Source of the DNA: an uncultured Rivibacter sp.
GTDB lineage: Bacteria; Pseudomonadota; Gammaproteobacteria; Burkholderiales; Burkholderiaceae
Direction: 5' to 3'
DNA: 64,000 nucleotides
NCBI GenBank assembly: GCA_946480925.1
Contig: CAMLLU010000002.1
Span: 1-64,000 of the forward strand
Positions 45,726 through 56,633 of the stretch are shown here, one piece after another. The notes beneath the pieces were generated by a model. The model did no database searches. It was given only the letters and a program-made list of their open reading frames with translations, and was not told the origin of the DNA. Within the stretch, counting starts at the first letter, position 1. Each line of letters opens with the position of its first letter. A program made the translations under genes and the position numbers.

Positions 45726-45802
45726 AGGGGAGTCGCCAAGTTGGTTAAGGCATCGGATTTTGATTCCGACATGCGAGGGTTCGAGTCCTTCCTCCCCTGC
45801 CA
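45726..45802 (+). tRNA. tRNA-Gln (TTG anticodon)
   Basis: Complete 77-nt tRNA with encoded CCA. Acceptor AGGGGAG/CTCCCCT, anticodon stem TCGGA/TCCGA with loop TTTTGAT (anticodon TTG), T loop TTCGAGT, discriminator G. It is located between ispE and prs. Confidence 0.95.
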
Positions 45803-45888
45803 AACCTCTTCGTGTTCCCGGGCCGGCTGGCACGGGGCCCGGCCACACTGAGGCCAGTACCCGCTAAGCGTCAGCACCGAGGGTCGCC

Positions 45889-46851
45889 ATGCTCTCCGAT
45901 ACCGTACTTTTCACCGGCAACGCCAATCCTGTCCTGGCGCAGGAAATGGGTGCCAATCTCGGTCTTACCCTCGGCAAGGCCAAAGTCGGCCGCTTCTCCG
46001 ACGGCGAAGTCGACATCGAGATCGAGCAGAACGTGCGCGCGCGCGATGTATTCATCGTTCAGCCGACCAACGCGCCCACCAACGAATACCTGATGGAGTT
46101 ACTGCTGATGGTCGACGCGCTCAAGCGCGCTTCGGCACGTCGCATCACCGCAGTCATCCCCTACTTCGGCTACGCCCGCCAAGACCGCCGTCCGCGCTCG
46201 ATGCGCGTGCCGATCTCGGCCAAGGTGGTGGCCAACATGCTTGAGTCAGCAGGCGTGAACCGCGTGCTGACGATGGACCTGCACGCCGACCAGATCCAGG
46301 GCTTCTTCGACATCCCCGTCGACAACATCTACGCGTCGCCGGTACTGCTGTCGGACCTGAAGACCAAGAACTACCAGGACCTCGTGGTCGTGTCGCCCGA
46401 TGTGGGCGGCGTTGTTCGTGCCCGCGCACTGGCCAAGCAACTCGGTTGCGACCTCGCGATCATCGACAAGCGCCGTCCCAAGGCCAACGTGTCCGAGGTG
46501 ATGCACGTCATCGGCGAAATCGAAGGCCGCAACTGCGTGATCATGGACGACATGATCGACACCGCCGGCACGCTGGTGAAGGCGGCCGAGGTGCTGAAGG
46601 ACCGCGGTGCCAAGAGCGTATTCGCCTATTGCACGCATGGTGTGTTCTCCGGTCCGGCCATTGAGCGCATCAAGGCTTCTCAGCTCGATGAGGTGGTGAT
46701 CACCAACACCATTGCGCTGTCGCCGGACGCGCAAACCACGCCGAAGATCCGCCAGCTGTCCGTGGCCTTCCTGTTCGCTGAGACCATTCGCCGCATTTCC
46801 GATGGTGAGTCGGTCACGTCGCTGTTTTCGGAGCAGAACAACAATTTCTGA
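45889..46851 (+). CDS. prs: Ribose-phosphate pyrophosphokinase, 320 aa
   Basis: Makes PRPP from ribose-5-phosphate and ATP. Conserved blocks are '[12 protein letters not shown]', '[15 protein letters not shown]', '[14 protein letters not shown]', '[15 protein letters not shown]' and the PRPP loop '[13 protein letters not shown]'. Start ATG 45889 gives [14 protein letters not shown], close to family N-termini. It is followed by a terminator-like hairpin and rplY. Confidence 0.97.
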   Translation: MLSDTVLFTGNANPVLAQEMGANLGLTLGKAKVGRFSDGEVDIEIEQNVRARDVFIVQPTNAPTNEYLMELLLMVDALKRASARRITAVIPYFGYARQDRRPRSMRVPISAKVVANMLESAGVNRVLTMDLHADQIQGFFDIPVDNIYASPVLLSDLKTKNYQDLVVVSPDVGGVVRARALAKQLGCDLAIIDKRRPKANVSEVMHVIGEIEGRNCVIMDDMIDTAGTLVKAAEVLKDRGAKSVFAYCTHGVFSGPAIERIKASQLDEVVITNTIALSPDAQTTPKIRQLSVAFLFAETIRRISDGESVTSLFSEQNNNF

Positions 46852-46860
46852 TCCGTCGTC

Positions 46861-46893
46861 GGCCGCTTCCCATTGCTGGGCAGCGGCCTTTTT
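46861..46893 (+). terminator. Terminator between prs and rplY
   Basis: Stem GGCCGCT/AGCGGCC with an inner CCCA/TGGG pair, followed by TTTTT. It may allow partial read-through to rplY, whose start is only 43 bases on. Confidence 0.8.
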
Positions 46894-46935
46894 GTAGCGC
46901 CTGGTCGCGGGCGCTTCTCTACTTGGAGTGAAACC

Positions 46936-47565
46936 ATGAAATTCGTCGCATTTCCGCGCGAACTGCAGGGGACCGGAGCGAGCCGCCGCCTGCGCAATGC
47001 CGGCAAGGTGCCCGGCATCGTCTATGGGGCCGGTGAGCCCGCCAAGATCGAACTCGATCACAACGCGCTGTTCCATGCGCTGAAGAAGGAAGCCTTCCAC
47101 TCGTCCATCCTCGACATGGAACTGAATGGCCAGGTGCAGAAGGTGTTGCTGCGCGACGTGCAGATGCACGCGTGGAAGCAACTGGTGCTGCACGTGGACT
47201 TCCAGCGCGTGGACGCCACCACCCGCATCACGAAGAAGGTGCCCCTGCACTTCATCAACGAAGAGAACTCGCAGGCCGTCAAGCTGGACAAGTGCCTGAT
47301 CTCGCACGTGGCCACCGAACTCGAGATCGAGTGCCTGGCATCGCAGCTGCCCGAGTTCCTGACCGTGGATCTGGGCGGCCTGGCCAAGGGCCAGTCGCTG
47401 CACGTGAGCGACCTGAAGCTGGACGCCGGCATCAAGGTCGTGCTGCACGGCAAGAAGAACCCGGTGATCGCTGCCGTGGTGGCCCAGGAGGCTGAAGAGG
47501 CTCCGGCTGAAGCCGCTGCGCCCGCACCGGCTCCCGCGCCTGCCAAGGGCAAGGGCAAGAAGTAA
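46936..47565 (+). CDS. rplY: 50S ribosomal protein L25 (CTC form), 209 aa
   Basis: The long bacterial L25 with N-terminal 5S-rRNA-binding domain ('[21 protein letters not shown]' in outline, 'GIVYG') and the TL5/CTC C-terminal domain. It ends in an Ala/Pro/Glu-rich and Lys-rich tail ([13 protein letters not shown]). ATG 46936 follows GGAGTGAAACC, a usable ribosome binding site. The usual order prs-rplY-pth is kept. Confidence 0.96.
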   Translation: MKFVAFPRELQGTGASRRLRNAGKVPGIVYGAGEPAKIELDHNALFHALKKEAFHSSILDMELNGQVQKVLLRDVQMHAWKQLVLHVDFQRVDATTRITKKVPLHFINEENSQAVKLDKCLISHVATELEIECLASQLPEFLTVDLGGLAKGQSLHVSDLKLDAGIKVVLHGKKNPVIAAVVAQEAEEAPAEAAAPAPAPAPAKGKGKK

Positions 47566-47584
47566 GCAGCTTTGCCCTCACCTG

Positions 47585-47610
47585 CAAAGCCCCGCTTTGG
47601 CGGGGCTTTG
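47585..47610 (+). terminator. Rho-independent terminator after rplY
   Basis: An 11-bp perfect stem CAAAGCCCCGC/GCGGGGCTTTG with TTTG loop, followed by TCGTTTG. Confidence 0.9.
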
Positions 47611-47644
47611 TCGTTTGTAGGGCCACTCGATAATCAGCGCCATC

Positions 47645-48268
47645 ATGATTCGACTCTTCGTGGGCCTGGGCAACCCTGGGCAGGAATACGAGGCCACGCG
47701 CCACAACGCCGGCTTCTGGTGGGTGGACGCAGTGGCGCGCAAGTTGGGTGCCTCGCTTGTGGTCGACCGCAGCTACCACGGGCTGGTGGCGCGTGTGAAC
47801 CGCAGCAGCGGACCTGTCTGGCTGCTCGAACCACAGACCTTCATGAACCTGTCGGGCAAATCGGTGGCGGCCCTGGCGCGCTTCTTCAAGATCGCGCCCG
47901 AGGAGGTCTTGGTTGCTCACGACGAACTCGATTTGCCGCCAGGGCAAATGAAGCTGAAGTTCGGCGGTGGCCACGCCGGGCACAACGGATTGCGCGACAT
48001 CCATGCACAGCTCGGTACCGGCGACTATTGGCGCCTGAGGCTCGGCATCGGTCACCCGGGCGTGAAGGCCGAGGTTGCCAACTACGTGCTGCGCAAGCCG
48101 CAGGCTGAACATCGCGAGGCGATCGAGGCCTGCATCGACCGTTCGCTGCCAGCGCTCGATGCGTTGCTGGCCGGAGAGATGGAGCGCGCCACACTGCTGC
48201 TGCACACCAGCAAGCCGCCTCGGCCCAAGCCACCCAGGCCGGCCGATCTGCCGCCAGGCGCCGCCTGA
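47645..48268 (+). CDS. pth: Peptidyl-tRNA hydrolase, 207 aa
   Basis: Recycles peptidyl-tRNA dropped from ribosomes. Signature '[19 protein letters not shown]' includes the catalytic His20; 'FMNLSGKSV' supplies Asn; '[10 protein letters not shown]' supplies the Asp; and '[15 protein letters not shown]' is intact. A Pro/Arg-rich C-terminal tail of about 15 residues extends past the family core. It starts at ATG 47645, right after the rplY terminator. Confidence 0.97.
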   Translation: MIRLFVGLGNPGQEYEATRHNAGFWWVDAVARKLGASLVVDRSYHGLVARVNRSSGPVWLLEPQTFMNLSGKSVAALARFFKIAPEEVLVAHDELDLPPGQMKLKFGGGHAGHNGLRDIHAQLGTGDYWRLRLGIGHPGVKAEVANYVLRKPQAEHREAIEACIDRSLPALDALLAGEMERATLLLHTSKPPRPKPPRPADLPPGAA

Positions 48269-48298
48269 GAGCACGAAGCTTTTTCTAGGGAGAAAACA

Positions 48299-48751
48299 AT
48301 GACGAAACAACAACTTCTGCGCTGGCTCGGTAGTGGCCTGCTGGCCGCAGCTGGCATCGGCATGGCCGCAGCTCAGACCACGGTTTATCGCTGCGGCCAG
48401 GACGGGCGTACCTTCAGCGAGAAACCATGTGTCGACGGCAGTGGCCGCACGATGAGCGTGGATGATTCGCGCACGGCAGGCGAGCGCGAGGCAGCTCATG
48501 CGGTCGCCCATCGGGAAGCTCGTGCTGCCGATGGTCTTGCCCGTTCCAACCGCCAGTACGAACGCTCGGTGCGGCCTGCCGGGGCCATCTCACTGAGCGG
48601 AGAAGGCAAGAAGGAGCAGGCGGCGAAGCCGGTAAGCAAGGCAGATAACAGGGCGCGCAAGCCTCGGACCACCAAGCCTTCCATGCCGGAGGGCTTCACG
48701 GCTGTCATGCCAGGCAGTGAGCCGAAGAAGAAGCGCGGCGGCTCCGCCTGA
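48299..48751 (+). CDS. DUF4124-like secreted protein, 150 aa
   Basis: N-terminal signal peptide (LLRWLGSGLLAAAGIGMAAAQ), then the DUF4124 block 'VYRCGQDGRTFSEKPC', whose two Cys may form a disulfide. The rest is charged and low complexity, with a Lys-rich C-terminus. ATG 48299 has AGGGAGAAAAC upstream, an excellent ribosome binding site. Function unknown; periplasmic location is expected. It converges with the ferredoxin gene. Confidence 0.8.
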   Translation: MTKQQLLRWLGSGLLAAAGIGMAAAQTTVYRCGQDGRTFSEKPCVDGSGRTMSVDDSRTAGEREAAHAVAHREARAADGLARSNRQYERSVRPAGAISLSGEGKKEQAAKPVSKADNRARKPRTTKPSMPEGFTAVMPGSEPKKKRGGSA

Positions 48752-48756
48752 AACGT

Positions 48757-50171
<1,415 letters not shown>

Positions 50172-50241
50172 AGACGCAATTCTAGAGAGCCGGGTGGTGG
50201 AGGAAGGGCCTCCTAGAATCGAACGCGACCCGAGGAATTCC

Positions 50242-51303
50242 ATGTTCAGCTTCTTCAAAAAGAAACAGGCACCCGTGCCCGCACCTGCGCCTGCCGACGC
50301 AGTGGTGCCAGAACCAGCCCCGGCGGCCGTGCCCGCCGAGGTGGTCACCAAAGTGGTCGCCGAGCCGCTGCCCCTGGTGCCCGAAGTGCCGCGCGAGTCG
50401 TGGCTCAACCGGCTGAAGTCGGGGCTGCGCAAGACCGGCACCAGCATCACGCAGGTCTTTACCGGCACGCAGATCGACGACACGCTGTACGAAGAGCTGG
50501 AGGCTGCGCTGTTGATGGCGGACGCTGGGGTGGCGGCCACCGAATACCTGCTCACGGATCTGAAGCGCCGCGTCAAGGAAGCCAAGGCGACGCAACCGGA
50601 AGCGGTGCGCAACCTGCTGGCTGATGCGCTGGCCGATCTGCTCAAGCCGCTCGAGCAGCCGCTTGTATTGGGACTGCACACGCCGACGGTGATCATGGTC
50701 ACCGGCGTCAATGGCGCGGGCAAGACCACCAGCATCGGCAAGCTCACCCGCCACCTTGCGGGTGCCAACCAGAAGGTGCTGCTGGCCGCGGCCGACACTT
50801 TCCGCGCCGCCGCGCGCGAGCAGTTGGCCGTGTGGGCCGACCGGAACCAAGTCGAGATCGTGAGTCAGGAAGGTGGCGACCCGGCCGCCGTGACCTTCGA
50901 TGCGGTGAAAGCCGGCGCTGCGCGCAGTTGCGATGTGGTGATTGCCGACACCGCCGGACGGCTGCCCACGCAGTTGCACCTGATGGAAGAGCTGAAGAAG
51001 ATCCGCCGCACCATCGCCAAGGCGATGGACAGCGCACCGCACGAGGTGTTGCTGGTGGTGGATGGCAACACCGGCCAGAACGCGCTCGCGCAGGTGAAGG
51101 CGTTTGACGAAGCATTGGGCCTGACCGGCCTCATCGTCACCAAGCTCGACGGAACGGCCAAGGGCGGCGTGCTGGCCGCCATCGCGTTGTGGTCGCGTGC
51201 CCACGCGAAGGCGGTGCCGGTCTACTTCATCGGCGTAGGCGAGAAACTCGAAGACCTGGAAACCTTCAGCGCCCGCGAGTTTGCGCAGGCGCTGCTGGGT
51301 TGA
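50242..51303 (+). CDS. ftsY: Signal recognition particle receptor FtsY, 353 aa
   Basis: SRP receptor GTPase at the inner membrane. The N-terminus MFSFFKKKQ is a short amphipathic/basic patch, then a Pro/Ala/Val-rich acidic A region of about 45 residues. The NG domain has G1 GVNGAGKTTSIGKL, 'DTFRAAAREQL', 'DTAGRLPTQ' and 'TKLDGTAKGG'. GAGGAATTCC precedes ATG 50242. Its partner gene ffh lies 2 kb downstream. Confidence 0.96.
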   Translation: MFSFFKKKQAPVPAPAPADAVVPEPAPAAVPAEVVTKVVAEPLPLVPEVPRESWLNRLKSGLRKTGTSITQVFTGTQIDDTLYEELEAALLMADAGVAATEYLLTDLKRRVKEAKATQPEAVRNLLADALADLLKPLEQPLVLGLHTPTVIMVTGVNGAGKTTSIGKLTRHLAGANQKVLLAAADTFRAAAREQLAVWADRNQVEIVSQEGGDPAAVTFDAVKAGAARSCDVVIADTAGRLPTQLHLMEELKKIRRTIAKAMDSAPHEVLLVVDGNTGQNALAQVKAFDEALGLTGLIVTKLDGTAKGGVLAAIALWSRAHAKAVPVYFIGVGEKLEDLETFSAREFAQALLG

Positions 51304-51325
51304 TGTCGCCTAGCTGGGGCAGGTT

Positions 51326-52054
51326 TCAGCGTTGCTGACCCTGGCGGTTTGCCGATGCCGTGGCGTCCAGCGGTGCGGGGGCTGAATCGAGGTCGTCGAA
51401 CCAAGTCGACGAGGGCGGATCACGCGGCACGGCTTCCTCGTCATCGAGCCCCGAATCGAGCGTAGGTGCCAGCTTGACGGCGGCCGATCGCGTGCGAACG
51501 CTGGCGCCGCCTTCCTCCTGCGAGAGTTCCGCGGGCATGCCCTGCAGCACTTGGTCGCGCGCAGCGCTGGCGCTGGGCAACTGGCCTTCGCGCCACACAT
51601 GCACCGGAATGCCGGCCGCCTTGAGCACCCGATCCATGCGGGCATGGCGCTTGTGGGCGCGCTCGCTTTCGTCGATGTCGGCCTGGCGGACGTCTACCAC
51701 GGCGACCACCTGCGAGCTCGGGTCGCACACCAGGAGATCCACGCACAGCTGGCCGGCGCGGCGCATCCATTCGGCATACGAATACCGTGTGGGCACCTTG
51801 ATGAAGCGAGCCAGCGGCACCTGGGCCAGGATCATGTGATCGGGCAGCGCCGTGCGCAGCACGCCATAGGCCTTGCGCTCGGAGTTGGTCATGAGCCGCG
51901 TGGCCGAGGGCGGCCATGCGACCACCGTATCGAGCGCGTCGAGTGCCTTGGCCTTGGGCTTGGCGACGGGAGCCGCGGGCTGCCGCTTGCGCTGCATCAA
52001 CCACAGCGCGGCCAGCACCGCAATGACGACGAGGCCGATGAGTAAGGGGTCCAT
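51326..52054 (-). CDS. DUF2726 protein with N-terminal membrane anchor, 242 aa
   Basis: Residues 3-20 (PLLIGLVVIAVLAALWLM) form one transmembrane helix. The DUF2726 part runs from 'LMTNSERKAYGVLRTAL' to 'VDLLVCDPSSQVVAVVDVRQ', resembling a restriction-endonuclease-like fold, but the acidic residues after the second strand are not the usual E-x-K set. The C-terminal ~70 residues are acidic and disordered. Function unknown. Confidence 0.75.
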   Translation of the reverse strand: MDPLLIGLVVIAVLAALWLMQRKRQPAAPVAKPKAKALDALDTVVAWPPSATRLMTNSERKAYGVLRTALPDHMILAQVPLARFIKVPTRYSYAEWMRRAGQLCVDLLVCDPSSQVVAVVDVRQADIDESERAHKRHARMDRVLKAAGIPVHVWREGQLPSASAARDQVLQGMPAELSQEEGGASVRTRSAAVKLAPTLDSGLDDEEAVPRDPPSSTWFDDLDSAPAPLDATASANRQGQQR

Positions 52055-52153
52055 CAGTTCGGCAATCCAGCAGAAATGGAACGTTCGACGTTAGCGGGCG
52101 CCCGCATCGCGGTCAATCCGAACTCGACACCTGTGCAGGCCGTCAGCGCCATG

Positions 52154-53521
52154 TCAGCGCCCCATACCGGGCAGGCCCTTCAAGCCGCCCATGCGTTTCA
52201 TCATTTTCATCAGCCCGCCGCCTTTCATCTTTTTCATCATGCCTTGCATCTGCTCGAACTGATTGAGCAGGCGGTTCACCTCCTGCACCTGCACGCCCGC
52301 CCCGGCCGCGATGCGGCGCTTGCGGCTGGCCTTCAGCAACTCGGGCTTGCGGCGCTCCAGCGGCGTCATCGAGTTGATGATGCCTTCCATGCGGCGCATG
52401 TCGCGTTCGGCTCGATCCATGTCGCCGGCACCGGCCTTGCCGGCCAATTCGGTGGGTAGCTTGTCGAGCAGGCCCGACAGCCCTCCCATCTTCTTCATTT
52501 GCGAGATCTGCGCGAGGAAGTCGTTCAGGTCGAAGTTGTCACCGGCCTTCACCTTGGCAGCGAGCTTCTGGGCCGCTTCGATGTCGACGCCCTTTTGCAC
52601 TTCTTCGACCAGCGCGACGATGTCGCCCATGCCCAGCACGCGGCCGGCATGCCGATCGGCGTCGAACACCTCGAGCCCGTCGATCTTTTCGGACACGCCG
52701 GCAAATTTGATCGGCGCGCCGGTGATGGCCCGCACCGATAGCGCTGCGCCACCGCGCGAGTCGCCGTCGAGCTTGGTGAGCACGATGCCGGTGAGGGGCA
52801 GCGCGTCCTTGAAGGCCCTGGCGGTGTTGACCGCGTCCTGGCCCTGCATCGCATCGACGACGAACAGCGTTTCGACCGGCTTGAGCGTGGCGTGCAGTTC
52901 GCGGATCTCTGCCATCAGTGCTTCGTCGATGGCCAGCCGGCCGGCGGTGTCGACCAGCAGCACGTCGAAGAAGTGCTTCTTCGCATGGTCGAGCGCCTTG
53001 AGCGCGATGTCGCGCGGCGCATCGCTGGGCTGCGACGGGAACCACTCCGCACCGGCCTGTTTCGTCACCGTCTTGAGCTGCTCGATGGCAGCGGGGCGGT
53101 ACACGTCGGCTGATACGGTGAGCACCTTTTTCTTGCGCTTTTCGATCAGGTGCTTGGCCAACTTGGCGGTCGTGGTGGTCTTGCCAGCACCTTGCAGGCC
53201 GGCCATCAGGATGATGGCCGGTGGCTGCGTCGCGAGGTTGATGTCCGCGATGCCTTCGCCCATCGTCGCGGCCAGCTCCCTGTGCACGATGCCCACCAAT
53301 GCCTGCCCCGGCGACAGCGAACCGATCACATCCTGGCCGAGCGCCTTGTCTTTCACACGTGCGATGAAGTCGCGCACCACTGGCAGTGCCACATCGGCCT
53401 CGAGCAATGCCATGCGCACCTCGCGCAGCATGTCCTGCACGTTCGACTCGGTGATGCGGGCCTGCCCGCGCATGGTCTTGACCAGGCGGGACAGGCGTTC
53501 GGAAAGGGCGGAGGTGGCCAT
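52154..53521 (-). CDS. ffh: Signal recognition particle protein Ffh, 455 aa
   Basis: SRP54 GTPase: N domain, G1 'GLQGAGKTTTTAKLA', 'DVYRPAAIEQL', 'DTAGRLAID', 'TKLDGDSRGGAAL', then a Met-rich M domain ending 'MKKMKGGGLMKMMKRMGGL'. ATG 53521 (MATSALSERLSRLVKTMRG) matches the family; the longer frame is not needed. Divergent from ypjD by about 70 bases. Confidence 0.97.
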   Translation of the reverse strand: MATSALSERLSRLVKTMRGQARITESNVQDMLREVRMALLEADVALPVVRDFIARVKDKALGQDVIGSLSPGQALVGIVHRELAATMGEGIADINLATQPPAIILMAGLQGAGKTTTTAKLAKHLIEKRKKKVLTVSADVYRPAAIEQLKTVTKQAGAEWFPSQPSDAPRDIALKALDHAKKHFFDVLLVDTAGRLAIDEALMAEIRELHATLKPVETLFVVDAMQGQDAVNTARAFKDALPLTGIVLTKLDGDSRGGAALSVRAITGAPIKFAGVSEKIDGLEVFDADRHAGRVLGMGDIVALVEEVQKGVDIEAAQKLAAKVKAGDNFDLNDFLAQISQMKKMGGLSGLLDKLPTELAGKAGAGDMDRAERDMRRMEGIINSMTPLERRKPELLKASRKRRIAAGAGVQVQEVNRLLNQFEQMQGMMKKMKGGGLMKMMKRMGGLKGLPGMGR

Positions 53522-53589
53522 GCGGTGCGGGGCGTTGGAGCCGGCGTTTGCCCGGCGTGAGGCGTGTACGCGAAAGTACACTGTGGCCG

Positions 53590-54429
53590 ATGATTTTATT
53601 GCCCCGTTCCGACTTGGCTGGCTGGCTGGCCCTGGCGCTCCCCAGCGTGCTGGCGCTGGCCGGCTACGCGGCGGCGACGCTGCGCGGTGAAGCCCACGTC
53701 CTGAGGGTGGCCTTGCTGGCCGGCTGGGTGGCGCATGCCGTGGCCATCGTGATCGACACGCTGGGCATCGGTGCTGCGCAGCCCGGTGCGCGTTTCGGTT
53801 TTGCGCCGGCGCTGTCGGTCACCTTGTGGCTGGTGCTGGCCGTGTACGCGGTGGAAAGCCGGCTCGTGCCGCTGCCTGGTGTGCGCCGGGTGCTGGCGAT
53901 GCTGGGCGCCACGGCGGTGCTGCTGGCGTTCTTCTTTCCGGGCGAGTTCCGTCCGCACGGCGGGTCGGCGTGGGCGCCGCTGCACTGGGTCCTGGGCATC
54001 GCTTCCTACGGATTGTTCGGAGCGGCAGTGCTGCACGCGGCGCTGCTGAGCAATGCCGAGCGGCAACTGCGCCTGAAGCCCAACGGTGCCGGCGCGCTCA
54101 AGCAGCCTCCCACGCCGATGGGACTGCCGTTGTTGCGCCTCGAAACCCTGACATTCCGTTTCGTCGGTGCAGGCTTCGTGGTGCTGTCACTGGCGTTGCT
54201 GCTGGGGTGGTGGTACGCGACCCCTTGGCGTTGGGATCACAAGACAGTGTTTTCGGTGCTCGGCTGGGCCGTGTTTGCCGCGCTGCTGGCGGGCCGCGCG
54301 GCCTTCGGCTGGCGTGGGCGTCGTGCGACTCGCTGGTTGTACGTGGGAGCGGTCCTGCTGCTGCTGGGCTATGTTGGTTCTCGTTTCGTGCTCGAAGTGG
54401 TGTTGAAACGCGCCTCGGCGGCGATGTGA
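53590..54429 (+). CDS. ypjD: Inner membrane protein YpjD, cytochrome c assembly (CcsA/CcmC) family, 279 aa
   Basis: Eight or so hydrophobic segments are visible, with the family core 'WAPLHWVLGIASYGLFGAA' and 'LTFRFVGAGFVVLSLALLLG', and 'WDHKTVFSVLGWAVFAALL' near the C-terminus. ATG 53590 gives MILLPRSDLAGW; the open frame upstream overlaps the ffh promoter and is discarded. It is commonly found beside ffh. A role in heme or cytochrome handling is inferred from the family. Confidence 0.9.
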   Translation: MILLPRSDLAGWLALALPSVLALAGYAAATLRGEAHVLRVALLAGWVAHAVAIVIDTLGIGAAQPGARFGFAPALSVTLWLVLAVYAVESRLVPLPGVRRVLAMLGATAVLLAFFFPGEFRPHGGSAWAPLHWVLGIASYGLFGAAVLHAALLSNAERQLRLKPNGAGALKQPPTPMGLPLLRLETLTFRFVGAGFVVLSLALLLGWWYATPWRWDHKTVFSVLGWAVFAALLAGRAAFGWRGRRATRWLYVGAVLLLLGYVGSRFVLEVVLKRASAAM

Positions 54430-54438
54430 CGGTGCTGT

Positions 54439-54702
54439 GTGAAATACCTGCTGTTGCTGGTGATCGTTGTGGCGGTGTTGTGGCTCATGCGCATGGGCCG
54501 TTCGTCGGGAAACGGCGAGAAGGGCGCACGCGCTGACGCGCCTGCAGGCGCGACGCCAAAGCGGCGCGTGACGGCACCACAGGAAATGGTGGCCTGCACC
54601 CATTGCGGCGTGCACCTGCCGCGCAGCGAGGCCGTGCCCGATCCAGCCGGCCGGCTGTATTGCAGCGAGTCGCACCGGCTGCTTCACGAGGCCCAGATTT
54701 GA
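54439..54702 (+). CDS. PP0621 family protein, 87 aa
   Basis: It starts at GTG 54439 (MKYLLLLVIVVAVLWLM), one transmembrane helix or signal anchor. It is followed by a disordered linker and a C-terminal zinc-ribbon-like block 'VACTHCGVHLPRSEAV...YCSESH'. The small size and Cys pattern are those of the PP0621 family that precedes pilS in related genomes. The stop overlaps the TTG start of pilS. Confidence 0.85.
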   Translation: MKYLLLLVIVVAVLWLMRMGRSSGNGEKGARADAPAGATPKRRVTAPQEMVACTHCGVHLPRSEAVPDPAGRLYCSESHRLLHEAQI

Positions 54703-56633
54703 GCAGCGGCCCCCGGCAAAGCGGCCGCACGGCGCGGCGTCAATCGGCTCAGGAGGCGGCGACGCGCAAGGAGCGCCGCAACGCCGCCCCTGAAGAATCC
54801 TGGTTCGGCGCGCTTGGCGTTGGCGACGATACGCGGCTCGACGCCGCCGATGCCGATGCACTCAGCGATGAATCCCGCTACGACGGCGACTGGAGCAATC
54901 TGCAGGGGCAATCACCGCTCGATTCGCGTTTCATTTCGCGACAGGCACGTCGGCTGGTGAGCACGACGCGTCCGTCCTTCCAGCGCATCTACCGCGCCTT
55001 CCTAGGGGCACGCGCAGCACTCGGCATGGCCTTGCTGGTGGCACAGGTGGTCGCCAGCCTGTTCTCCGGCAAGCCACCCGCATTGGTGCTTGGCATCTGC
55101 GTGGGCTATGCCGCCGCTGCGGTGAGCAGTTGGTTGCTGCCTGGCCTGAGCATGGCGAATGCATCGGGCGACAGGGCGAGATTGAGTCGCGGGCAATGGT
55201 TGATCACCATCGGCATCGACGTGCTCGCGTTCTCGGCGTTGCACGCGCTCGCTGCCGCCTCCAGTCTCAATTACGTGGCACTCCTGGTGCTGCCCGTGCT
55301 GATGGCTGGTGTGCTGACGTCGCGCATGGCCGCGCTGGCAGCGGCTGCCATCGTGGCCATCATCCTGCTCGGCACAGCGTGGCTCAACGTGCTGGCCGGC
55401 GGCGAACCATCGCTGCTCATCACGCAAGCCGGCCTGGCCGGCATCGGTTTTTTCGTCATCACCATCCTCGCCGGCGAACTGGCCGGCCGCCTGGCGCGCG
55501 AGGAACTCACCGCACGGGGCAGCCTCGAGCTCGCGCGACAGCAGGCGCAACTGAACCGCCTGGTGATCGAAGAGATGCAAGAGGGCGTGCTGGTGGTCGA
55601 CCGTCGCGGCCGCGTGCGCGCGGCCAATCCGGCGGCGCGCTTGTTGTTGACGGAAGACAGCATGACGCGGCCCGCACCTTTCCAACTGCGCGGCGTGGCG
55701 GCCTGGGAGCCGCTGGTCAAGTCGGTGGAGAAGGCTTTCGCCGAAGGGACGTGGCCCGAGGCCGGGCGTGACGTGATGCTGAGCTTCGCGAGTGGCGGTA
55801 CGCGTCAGCTGCGCCTGCGCGTGCGCTTCACCCGCAGGCGAGACCCGCAGGCGCCGGAAGAGTTTTGCGTGCTGTTCCTTGAAGACGTGCGCACCGCCGA
55901 GGCCCGCGTGCGCCAGGAAAAACTTGCAGCCATGGGCCGGGTGTCGGCCGGCATTGCCCATGAGATCCGCAATCCGCTGGCGGCCATCTCGCAGGCCAAC
56001 GCGCTGCTCTCGGAGGACGCTACCACGCCCAGCCAGCGCCAGCTCACGCAGATGGTGGCCGACAACGTGCAGCGCCTCAAACGCATCGTCGACGACGTGA
56101 TGGAGGTTGCGCCGGGTGCCGCTCCCGAGGCGGGTGTGCTGGACCTGGGCACACTGGTTGCCTCCGTGTGCAGCGAATGGGCCCGTACGGCCCAGTTGCC
56201 ATTGGGCGAACGCAGCCCGCTGAAGGTGACCCTGCCCGACGAGGTCATCGGCGCCCGCTTCGATGAAGATCATTTGCGCCGGGTGCTCGTGAACCTGCTG
56301 GACAACGCCCATCGCCACGGCAGCAAGACAACCGGTGCCGTGTGGGTGCGCCTGATGGTGCTGCGTGATCCCGGCCAACTCGAGCTTTCGGTGTTGAGTG
56401 ACGGTGCGCCGATCGCGCCGGACGTGGAACGCTATCTGTTCGAGCCTTTCTTCTCCACGCGCAGCCGCGGCACCGGATTGGGCTTGTATATTTGCCGCGA
56501 ACTTTGCGAGCGCTACGGAGCCAGCATCGACTATCGTCAGCGGCCGGCCAACGAGCGTCACCGCAACGACTTCTTCATCACACTCAAACGCGAGCCGCTG
56601 ATCGATCAGCCCGAAGCCCGCCTTCAAATATGA
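54699..56633 (+). CDS. pilS: PilS-type sensor histidine kinase, 644 aa
   Basis: Membrane sensor of the PilSR system that controls pilA. About six transmembrane helices lie between residues 105 and 270, preceded by a ~100-residue cytoplasmic N-terminus. Then comes a PAS-like region ('EEMQEGVLVVDRRGRVRAAN'), the H-box 'AGIAHEIRNPLAAISQA' and the ATPase blocks 'LVNLLDNAHRHG' and 'GTGLGLYICREL'. The start is TTG 54699, overlapping the previous stop (TTGA). The stop overlaps pilR (ATGA). Confidence 0.92.
   Translation: MSSGPRQSGRTARRQSAQEAATRKERRNAAPEESWFGALGVGDDTRLDAADADALSDESRYDGDWSNLQGQSPLDSRFISRQARRLVSTTRPSFQRIYRAFLGARAALGMALLVAQVVASLFSGKPPALVLGICVGYAAAAVSSWLLPGLSMANASGDRARLSRGQWLITIGIDVLAFSALHALAAASSLNYVALLVLPVLMAGVLTSRMAALAAAAIVAIILLGTAWLNVLAGGEPSLLITQAGLAGIGFFVITILAGELAGRLAREELTARGSLELARQQAQLNRLVIEEMQEGVLVVDRRGRVRAANPAARLLLTEDSMTRPAPFQLRGVAAWEPLVKSVEKAFAEGTWPEAGRDVMLSFASGGTRQLRLRVRFTRRRDPQAPEEFCVLFLEDVRTAEARVRQEKLAAMGRVSAGIAHEIRNPLAAISQANALLSEDATTPSQRQLTQMVADNVQRLKRIVDDVMEVAPGAAPEAGVLDLGTLVASVCSEWARTAQLPLGERSPLKVTLPDEVIGARFDEDHLRRVLVNLLDNAHRHGSKTTGAVWVRLMVLRDPGQLELSVLSDGAPIAPDVERYLFEPFFSTRSRGTGLGLYICRELCERYGASIDYRQRPANERHRNDFFITLKREPLIDQPEARLQI

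Noticed and set aside
50172..50798. Upstream part of a 411-codon open frame that contains rsmD
   Set aside because: It is antisense to ftsY and low complexity (Ser/Ala/Gly-rich); the family N-terminus of RsmD begins near 50171.
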